NCBI RefSeq assembly: GCF_005406125.1
Contig: NZ_BIXZ01000001.1
Coordinates: 682,001 to 746,000, forward strand
Direction: 5' to 3'
From: Haloarcula mannanilytica
Lineage (GTDB): Archaea > Halobacteriota > Halobacteria > Halobacteriales > Haloarculaceae
Length of the DNA: 64,000 nucleotides
Shown here: positions 57,854 to 64,000 of the stretch, piece by piece
Numbering within the stretch: position 1 is the stretch's first letter
How the letters are laid out: every line of letters starts with the position of its first letter
Program-made: the position numbers and the translations under genes
Notes under the pieces: model-generated
The model's database searches: none
The model's input: only the letters and a program-made list of their open reading frames with translations
What the model was told of the DNA's origin: nothing

Positions 57854-59665
57854 GTGACTGCGTACGACCTCTCTCGCTATCTGAACGTCCGGAGCGCCTA
57901 CGGCAGTTCGTTCGCACCGGACGGCACGCTCGCCTTCCTGATGAACACGACCGGGGTCGCCCAGGCCTGGTCGCTTACCGAACCCCACGGCTGGCCCGAG
58001 CAGCTGACCTTTTACGACGACAGCGTGAGCTTCGTCGACTACTCGCCCGAGCGCCAGGAACTCGTCTTCGGCATGGACGAGGGCGGCAACGAGCGGGCGC
58101 AGCTGTACCGGCTCGACGCGGACGGGCACGTCCACGAACTCACAGACATGCCCGACGCGAAACACCGCTGGGGCGGCTGGTCGCCCGACGGCGAGCAGTT
58201 CGCCTTCGCGTCGAACCGCCGCGACGAGGCCGTGTTCGACATCTACGTGCAGGACCGCGATGTGACCGGCGATGCGGCAGAACTCGTCTGGGAGGGCGAC
58301 GGCTGGCTCTCAGTCGGTGGTTTCTCGCCCGACGGAAAGCACCTGCTCGTCAGCGAGGCCCACTCCAGTTTCGACCAGGACATCTACGTGCTGGACATCG
58401 ACAGTGGGGAGCTGACCCATCTCACGCCACACGAGGGGAACGTCCGCTACACCAGCGCGTCGTGGGGGCCGGAAGGCGAAGCAGTGTATCTCGTCACCGA
58501 CGCCGAGAGCGACACGCTCGACCTGGCTCGCCTCTCGCTCGACGGCGACCTCGATATCGTCCGCTCTGACGACCAGTGGAACATCGACGGGGTCGCGCTA
58601 GACAAGGACAGCGGCCGCCTCGCGTACTCGCGCAACGTCGACGGCTACAACCAACTCACCGTCGGCGAACTGACCGGTCCCACGGACATCGAGACGTTCC
58701 CGACACCGGACCTGCCGGGCGGACTGGCCGGGGGCGTCTCCTGGGGACCCGACGCCGAGCGCTTCGCCGTCAGCGTCACCGGGCGCACGGTCAACACCAA
58801 CGTGTTCGTCGTCGAGGCCGAGACCGGCGAGAGCGAGCAGTGGACGGCCGCCTCGACCGCCGGCATCCCGCGCGAGACGTTCATCGAACCCGAGGTCGTC
58901 CGGTTCGACTCCTTCGACGGCAGAGATATTCCGGCGCTGTTCTCGCTACCGGCGGCCGCCGCTGACGGGGCCAGAGACAACGGCGACACGCCCGTCATCG
59001 TCGACATCCACGGCGGCCCGGAGAGCCAGCGCCGGCCGTCCTTTTCGGGCCTGACCCAGTACTTCCTCTCGCGGGGGTACGCTGTCTTCGAGCCGAACGT
59101 CCGCGGCTCAACCGGCTACGGGAAGGCCTACACGCACCTCGACGACGTTGAAAAGCGGATGGACTCGGTGAAGGACCTGCGGGCCGGCGTCGACTGGCTC
59201 CACGACCACCCGGCGGTCGATCCCGACCGAATCGTGGCGATGGGCGGGTCCTACGGCGGTTTCATGGTACTGGCGGCGCTGACGGAGTATCCCGAGCTCT
59301 GGGCCGCCGGCGTCGACGTGGTCGGCATCGCAAACTTCGTGACGTTCTTAGAGAACACCGGCGACTGGCGGCGCGAACTCCGTGAAGCCGAGTACGGCTC
59401 CCTCGATGAGGACCGTGAGTTCCTCGAATCCATCTCCCCGATCAACAACGTCGACCGCATCGCCGCGCCGCTGTTCGTCCTCCACGGGGCCAACGACCCG
59501 CGCGTCCCGGTCGGCGAGGCCGAGCAGATAGCAGCGCAGGCGGCCGAGCAGGGCGTTCCCGTGGAGAAACTCGTCTTCGACGACGAGGGCCACGGCATCA
59601 GCAAGCGGGCGAACCGCATCGAGGCCTACACCGCTGTCGTGGAGTTCCTCGACGAACACGTCTGA
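57854..59665 (+). CDS. S9-family serine peptidase
   Basis: A 603-residue prolyl-oligopeptidase-family enzyme. Residues 1-340 form a WD-like beta-propeller (FAPDGTLAFLMNTTG, WSPDGEQFAFASNRRDEAVF), and the C-terminal alpha/beta-hydrolase carries S466 (GGSYGGF), D548 (NDPRVP) and H580 (EGHGIS). The likely role is cytoplasmic acylaminoacyl- or dipeptidyl-type cleavage of small peptides. GTG 57854 starts the propeller; no signal peptide. Divergent from the GT4 gene, with starts about 115 bases apart. Confidence 0.93.
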   Translation: MTAYDLSRYLNVRSAYGSSFAPDGTLAFLMNTTGVAQAWSLTEPHGWPEQLTFYDDSVSFVDYSPERQELVFGMDEGGNERAQLYRLDADGHVHELTDMPDAKHRWGGWSPDGEQFAFASNRRDEAVFDIYVQDRDVTGDAAELVWEGDGWLSVGGFSPDGKHLLVSEAHSSFDQDIYVLDIDSGELTHLTPHEGNVRYTSASWGPEGEAVYLVTDAESDTLDLARLSLDGDLDIVRSDDQWNIDGVALDKDSGRLAYSRNVDGYNQLTVGELTGPTDIETFPTPDLPGGLAGGVSWGPDAERFAVSVTGRTVNTNVFVVEAETGESEQWTAASTAGIPRETFIEPEVVRFDSFDGRDIPALFSLPAAAADGARDNGDTPVIVDIHGGPESQRRPSFSGLTQYFLSRGYAVFEPNVRGSTGYGKAYTHLDDVEKRMDSVKDLRAGVDWLHDHPAVDPDRIVAMGGSYGGFMVLAALTEYPELWAAGVDVVGIANFVTFLENTGDWRRELREAEYGSLDEDREFLESISPINNVDRIAAPLFVLHGANDPRVPVGEAEQIAAQAAEQGVPVEKLVFDDEGHGISKRANRIEAYTAVVEFLDEHV

Positions 59666-59746
59666 ACGGTTTCGAGTGAGAACCGGGGACGGTGGCACTG
59701 CAGGGTTTTTATACGGGTGTTTCAGTCGGCGAAAACGTTCAGGCGG

Positions 59747-59754
59747 CTTTATGG
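59747..59754 (+). promoter_or_regulatory. TATA-like box for the Nudix-fold gene
   Basis: CTTTATGG 23-30 bases before ATG 59777. A second TTTTTATACGG at about 59706-59716 could give a longer transcript. Confidence 0.45.
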
Positions 59755-59776
59755 TGTTCCCGAAGCAGCGTTTCGT

Positions 59777-60295
59777 ATGGAGATAGCCGAGCGCTCGCGA
59801 GCGCGGGTGCAGGAGCGCCTCGCCCGTCTCGAACAGGAGTTCGGCTCGACGCCGGTGGACCAGACCACCTTTTCAGTGGACGCAGCGGCGTACCAGCGTG
59901 CCGTCGAGCGCTCGCGGGAGGGACAGGTCGACGTACACGCGTTCGTCCACAACGAGTCGGGCGACGTGTTGCTCAGCGACGCCGACGGGTCCTGGGAGGT
60001 CCCACAGGGTCAGACACAGGGAGCCGAGCGGCCGGCGACGGCGGTCGAGCGGGTCGTCTCGGAGACGGCCGGCGTCGCGTGTACGATTCGGGACGCGGTC
60101 CGGGCCACTATCTGTGGCGTGCGAAACGAGTCAGACCCGGACGCCGAGACGGTGTATCGGCTCAGCATCGTCTTCGACGCGGAGATCAACAGCGCCGCGC
60201 TCGAAGACGGCGACGCCGCGGAGGCGGCCGGCGAAGCCGAGGCGTCGCTTCGCTGGGACGACTCGGGCGAGGTCGCAGTCGCTGAACTGGTTTAG
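59777..60295 (+). CDS. Nudix-fold protein with degenerate Nudix box
   Basis: A 172-residue protein with an N-terminal helical part (RSRARVQERLARLEQEF) and a Nudix-like domain. The box spacing G-x5-E-x7-R is kept, but the catalytic core that should read R-E-U-x-E-E-x-G-U is R-V-V-S-E-T-A-G-V, so two of the metal-binding glutamates are gone. It may not hydrolyse nucleoside diphosphates in the usual way. ATG 59777 fits the TATA-like box; an upstream start at 59717 is rejected. The end overlaps the convergent G1P dehydrogenase by four bases. Confidence 0.78.
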   Translation: MEIAERSRARVQERLARLEQEFGSTPVDQTTFSVDAAAYQRAVERSREGQVDVHAFVHNESGDVLLSDADGSWEVPQGQTQGAERPATAVERVVSETAGVACTIRDAVRATICGVRNESDPDAETVYRLSIVFDAEINSAALEDGDAAEAAGEAEASLRWDDSGEVAVAELV

Positions 60296-61350
60296 ATAAC
60301 GCCGGTCACTGTCGCCGCTTCTATCGCTGCCTCCTCGCTCATGCCGTCGCCAAGCACCGTGTAGCGGTCCCGTATCTGGTGGGCCGTCGTCAGCGCTTCG
60401 ATCACCGTCTCGTCGTCGATGCCGAGTTCATCCGCCGTCGTCGGTGCGCCGATGGCCGCCAGTGCGTCTCTGGCGTCTTTCCACTTGCCTTTCTGGCCGC
60501 TGTGGAGGTACTCGGTCATAATAGAGCCGACGCCGACCTGATGGCCGTGGAGCGCGCCGTCGGGGACGAGCCGATCTAACTGGTGGGAAAACAGGTGTTC
60601 CGCGCCGCTGGCCGGGCGCGAGGAGCCGGCAATGGACATCGCAACGCCGGAAGAGACGAGCGCTTTCACCACAATCCAGGACGACTCCTCTAGCCCCTGT
60701 TTTATCGAGTCGGCGCTCTCGACGAGCATCTCGGCGGTCATCTGGGAGAGCGCGCCGGCGTACTCCGAGTAGTGGACGTTTTTCAGGCGGTGGGCGAGTT
60801 GCCAGTCCCGAACCGCAGTGTAGTTCGAGATGATGTCAGCACAGCCGGCGGTCGTCAGCCGCCAGGGGGCCTCCGCCAGCACCTCGGTATCCGCGATGAC
60901 GGCCAGCGGCGGCTCTGCGGCGACGCTGTGGCGCGTATCGCCCTCAGGGACCGAGCCCCGACCGGAGACGATGCCGTCGTGGCTAGCGGCCGTCGGGACC
61001 GAGACGAAACCCAGTCCCAGGTCGTCGGCGGCCATCTTCGTGATATCGATGGCTTTCCCGCCGCCGACGCCCAGCAGGAAGCCGGCGTCGATGTCGCTCG
61101 CGTGGTCGATGACGCGCTGGACGGCGTCGAAACTGGCTTCTTCGATGACGATCTCGGAGGGGTCGTACCCCTCGTCTTCGAACTGTGCGACGACCCGCTT
61201 GCCGGCGACATCGTGTGGCGTCGGGCTGGAGACGACGAGCGGTCGGCCGGTCAGGTGGAGCTCGCTGACGGCCTCGATTGTCTGCCCGAGGACCCCGTGC
61301 CCGACCACGACGTTGCGGGGCAGGCGGATCCAGGTACGTTTCTCGAACAT
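60292..61350 (-). CDS. egsA: sn-Glycerol-1-phosphate dehydrogenase
   Basis: A 352-residue iron-alcohol-dehydrogenase-fold enzyme reducing dihydroxyacetone phosphate to sn-glycerol-1-phosphate, the stereochemical base of archaeal lipids. GFLLGVGGGKAIDITKMAAD binds NAD(P), FVSVPTAASHDGIVSGRGSV holds the phosphate and metal side, and the metal-ligand histidine block GALHGHQVGVGSIMTEYLH is present. Full length. Its presence fixes the organism as archaeal. Confidence 0.95.
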   Translation of the reverse strand: MFEKRTWIRLPRNVVVGHGVLGQTIEAVSELHLTGRPLVVSSPTPHDVAGKRVVAQFEDEGYDPSEIVIEEASFDAVQRVIDHASDIDAGFLLGVGGGKAIDITKMAADDLGLGFVSVPTAASHDGIVSGRGSVPEGDTRHSVAAEPPLAVIADTEVLAEAPWRLTTAGCADIISNYTAVRDWQLAHRLKNVHYSEYAGALSQMTAEMLVESADSIKQGLEESSWIVVKALVSSGVAMSIAGSSRPASGAEHLFSHQLDRLVPDGALHGHQVGVGSIMTEYLHSGQKGKWKDARDALAAIGAPTTADELGIDDETVIEALTTAHQIRDRYTVLGDGMSEEAAIEAATVTGVI

Positions 61351-61468
61351 GGTAGCCTGTCCCCGGCCACGCGTGAAAACAGTTTAGATGCACAGGATAA
61401 GTCAGGGCTCGATAGCGATCCGTGAGCAAATCTTTTGACAAGTATCTCATACAAGTTTTCCAAAAACA

Positions 61469-61478
61469 ATTATTAACA
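61469..61478 (+). promoter_or_regulatory. TATA-like promoter of the GH3 gene
   Basis: ATTATTAACA 23-32 bases before ATG 61501, in a distinctly AT-rich 60-base stretch. Confidence 0.5.
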
Positions 61479-61500
61479 TCCCTGTTTGGGTGCGTCTGTC

Positions 61501-64000
61501 ATGGCACATGACACGACTGACGACGGCATGCGAGCGTCTCGGCGGACGTTTCTGAAAGCGACCGGGATGGCCACGGCAGCCGCCGCGACCGGCGCGGGTG
61601 TTGGGACCGCCGCGGCGCAAGCGGACGTGGACACACTCATCGAGGACCTCACACTGGAGCAGAAAGCGGCCCAGATGACACAGGTCGCGATCAGCTCCTT
61701 CGAGGCGGAGCCGGAGGACCCGAACGTTCCCGACAGCTTCGGGGTCGACACTGTCGGCGAGTACTTCAGCGAACTCGGCATCGGGTCGATTCTCTCCGGT
61801 GGGGCCGAACCGCCGAGCTTCGACGGTAACGAAGTGGTTCAGGGCATCAACGCCCTACAGGAGTACAACTTAGAGAACGCCGACCACGACATCCCGTTCC
61901 TCTACGGCGTCGACGCGACACACGGGAACGGGTTGCTAGAGGGCGCGACAGTGTTCCCCCAGCGGCTGAACATGGGTGCGACGCGGGACCTGAGTCTGAT
62001 TGAAGAGGCCGAACGCCACACGAGCGATTCGACGGCGTCGATGGGCGCACACTGGACGTTCGCCCCGACGACGGACCTCCAGCGGGACCCCCGCTGGGGC
62101 CGCTTCTTCGAGGGCATCAGCGAGGACCCGAAACTCGAAGGGGATGTCTCGCGGGTCCGGGCGCGGGCACTGGAGGACGACGACCGGCTGACGGCGTGTG
62201 TCAAGCACTTCGCAGCCTACTCCATCCCGAACAACGGCAACGACCGCGCGCCGGCCTCGACATCCATGCGCGACCTCCGGACGAATATCTTCCCGCCGTA
62301 CCGGGAGGCACTGGCGGCCGAGCCCGGGACAGTGATGGTCAACAGCGGCGCGATAAACGGGGTCCCGGCCCACGCCTCCCACTGGCTGTTGACGACGCTG
62401 CTCCGGGACACCTACGGCTACGAGGGGATGGTCGTCTCTGACTGGGACGACCTCAACCGGATGATCACGAACCACGACTACGCGCCGGACTTCGAGACGG
62501 CGACGGAGATGGCCATCAACGCCGGCGTCGACATGTACATGATCGGCAACGGCGGCAGCGCACCGGGACCGGTGCAGTTCATCGACACCGTGGTCGGCCT
62601 CGTCGAGGACGGCGCGATCCCCATGGAGCGCATCGACGAAGCGGTTCGACGAATTCTCGAACTGAAGGCCGACCTCGGCCTGTTCGAGCAACCGACGGTC
62701 GACGAGTCCCGCATCGGGAACGTACTCGGCGGCGCACAGGAGGCCTCCGAGACGATGGCCAAGGAGTCACTGGTCCTCCTGAAAAACGACGAGGACACGC
62801 TCCCGCTATCGGGCGACGAGAGCGTCCTGCTGACTGGCCCCGGTGTCGACGGCGACGGCAACAACACACGCGCGCTGATGCAACACGGCGGCTGGACGCT
62901 CGGCTGGCAGGGAGCCAGCGCCGGCGGCCCGTATCCCCGCCAGAATCTCCTCGAAGAAGAACTGCAATCCCGCGTCGGGGATCTCACGCACGTCCCCACG
63001 TCCTACGAGAACACGACCTGGTTCAACGGCGAGGGTGACGGTGATGACCAGCAGAGCGACGAGAACGGGAACTTCGACTTCACCGACGAGCAACAATCAC
63101 AGGTCGAGTCGGCCGCGCCCGACGCCGACGCCGTCGTCGTGGTCATCGGCGAAGGGACCCACAACGAAGGCTTTGGCGACCGGGACGAACTGGTACTTGA
63201 TGAGGCCCAGCAGGCACTGCTCGATACCGTCGTCGAGTCCACCGACGATTCGACCCCGATCATCGGCGTCATGCTTGCCGGCGCGCCGCGGGGCTCTCCG
63301 GACACCTTCAGCCAGCTCGACGCCCTCCTGTTTGCCGGCCAGCCCGGCAGCGACGGCGGGACTGCCATCGCCGAGACGCTGGTCGGCGAGTACAACCCCT
63401 CGGGCAAGCTCCCGTTCAGCTGGCCCGAGAACGTCGGCACTACGCCCGTCCAGTACAACCGGTACGACCCGACATCGACGGGTGCGACGGACAACACAGC
63501 CATCTTCGAGTACGGCCACGGGCTCTCCTACACCGACTTCGAGTACGGGACCGTCTCGGTCACACAGCCGACCGTCGGCAACCCGGCTAATCAGTCCGAA
63601 GTGACCGTCAGCGTCGAGGTGACCAACACCGGGGAGATGGCCGGCGAGCACATCGTCGAAGTGTTCAACACCCAATCCTACGGCTCGGTACTCCAGCCGA
63701 TGCGCCGACTGCTGGGCTACGAGCGCGTCTCACTGGACTCCGGCGAATCGACCACGGTCGATGTGACTGCCGACCTGACGGCGCTGGAAGTCGTGCCGGG
63801 TGACGTGCTCGGACTCGCCCCGAAGGTCGTCGAAGCCGGCGAGTACGAACTCACTGTCGGGCAGGACGGCCCGACGACGACGCTGACTGTCCAGAACACG
63901 GCGAGCATTACCGACCCGGACCCCGTTCCGGGCCTTCCGAACGGGTCGGGAGGCAATCCCGGTCGGGGTAATGGGAATGGTAACAACGGAAATAGTGGGA
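61501..64000 (+). CDS. Tat-exported GH3 beta-glucosidase, truncated by the window edge
   Basis: At least 833 residues, running off the end without a stop. A twin-arginine signal (ASRRTFLKATG, R14-R15) and an AAA-rich cleavage region mark Tat export of a folded protein. The GH3 barrel follows with nucleophile D314 (MVVSDWDD) and the ACVKHFAAYS block; the second alpha/beta domain carries TKESLVLLKN-like KESLVLLKNDEDTLPL, and a fibronectin III-like domain (SVEVTNTGEMAGEHIVEVFN) ends near residue 800. The last visible residues are a Gly/Asn linker, so another domain or anchor probably follows. Confidence 0.94.
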   Translation, partial: MAHDTTDDGMRASRRTFLKATGMATAAAATGAGVGTAAAQADVDTLIEDLTLEQKAAQMTQVAISSFEAEPEDPNVPDSFGVDTVGEYFSELGIGSILSGGAEPPSFDGNEVVQGINALQEYNLENADHDIPFLYGVDATHGNGLLEGATVFPQRLNMGATRDLSLIEEAERHTSDSTASMGAHWTFAPTTDLQRDPRWGRFFEGISEDPKLEGDVSRVRARALEDDDRLTACVKHFAAYSIPNNGNDRAPASTSMRDLRTNIFPPYREALAAEPGTVMVNSGAINGVPAHASHWLLTTLLRDTYGYEGMVVSDWDDLNRMITNHDYAPDFETATEMAINAGVDMYMIGNGGSAPGPVQFIDTVVGLVEDGAIPMERIDEAVRRILELKADLGLFEQPTVDESRIGNVLGGAQEASETMAKESLVLLKNDEDTLPLSGDESVLLTGPGVDGDGNNTRALMQHGGWTLGWQGASAGGPYPRQNLLEEELQSRVGDLTHVPTSYENTTWFNGEGDGDDQQSDENGNFDFTDEQQSQVESAAPDADAVVVVIGEGTHNEGFGDRDELVLDEAQQALLDTVVESTDDSTPIIGVMLAGAPRGSPDTFSQLDALLFAGQPGSDGGTAIAETLVGEYNPSGKLPFSWPENVGTTPVQYNRYDPTSTGATDNTAIFEYGHGLSYTDFEYGTVSVTQPTVGNPANQSEVTVSVEVTNTGEMAGEHIVEVFNTQSYGSVLQPMRRLLGYERVSLDSGESTTVDVTADLTALEVVPGDVLGLAPKVVEAGEYELTVGQDGPTTTLTVQNTASITDPDPVPGLPNGSGGNPGRGNGNGNNGNSG

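Overview
The window comes from a haloarchaeon, most like Haloarcula or a close relative. The DNA is GC-rich and the encoded proteins are strongly acidic. Many genes have a TATA-like box about 25-32 bases before the start codon, the signature of leaderless archaeal transcripts. Archaeal markers are present: transcription factor S, NAC, an XPB-type helicase, glycerol-1-phosphate dehydrogenase, MptE, HemAT and fused FolC-FolP. I see no rRNA, tRNA, CRISPR array, intact insertion sequence or prophage.

Layout. 1-680 is gene-free, with a repeat-rich stretch and a foldable stretch. 1190-4486 (minus) is a three-gene ABC exporter operon whose third member is a membrane-anchored CARDB-like surface protein. 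4655-12142 carries a PfkB sugar kinase, an APH-family phosphotransferase, a GAF histidine kinase, a divergent dihydropteroate synthase, a HAD dehalogenase, an SMR pump, an F420-dependent oxidoreductase and MptE. 12485-22750 is rich in carbohydrate genes: OtsA, a nucleoside hydrolase and two tandem GH13 glucosidases, together with a lipoprotein, a bactofilin-like protein, an M24 pseudo-peptidase and a creatininase-family amidohydrolase. 22855-29654 holds small membrane and conserved haloarchaeal proteins, TFS, a TrmI-NAC pair, an AEC transporter and a PUA protein. 29737-30033 is a gene-free block of strong hairpins. 31518-39057 contains the succinylase-type diaminopimelate/lysine genes (dapA, dapB, dapD, lysA, dapE), split by unrelated genes. 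39083-47337 has a phosphoribosyltransferase, an MFS transporter, PurB, a zinc alcohol dehydrogenase, a PurN-AICAR transformylase fusion and an FNT-type channel. 47374-60295 has two membrane proteins, FolCP, HemAT, XPB, NhaC, a GT4 glycosyltransferase, an S9 peptidase and a Nudix-fold protein. The window ends with glycerol-1-phosphate dehydrogenase and a Tat-exported GH3 glucosidase that runs off the edge.

Connections. Pterin and folate chemistry recurs: MptE and FolCP make the cofactor, PurN-AICAR transformylase uses its formyl form, and a second DHPS paralog has no clear substrate. Purine synthesis is represented by PurB and PurNH. Lysine synthesis is nearly complete, but I see no dapF or dapC here. 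The least explained feature is the structured intergenic block around 29.8-30.0 kb. Other novel candidates are a 25-codon leaderless ORF coupled to the F420 oxidoreductase, two bactofilin-like beta-helix proteins of different topology, and enzyme-fold proteins that have lost catalytic residues (M24 and Nudix).
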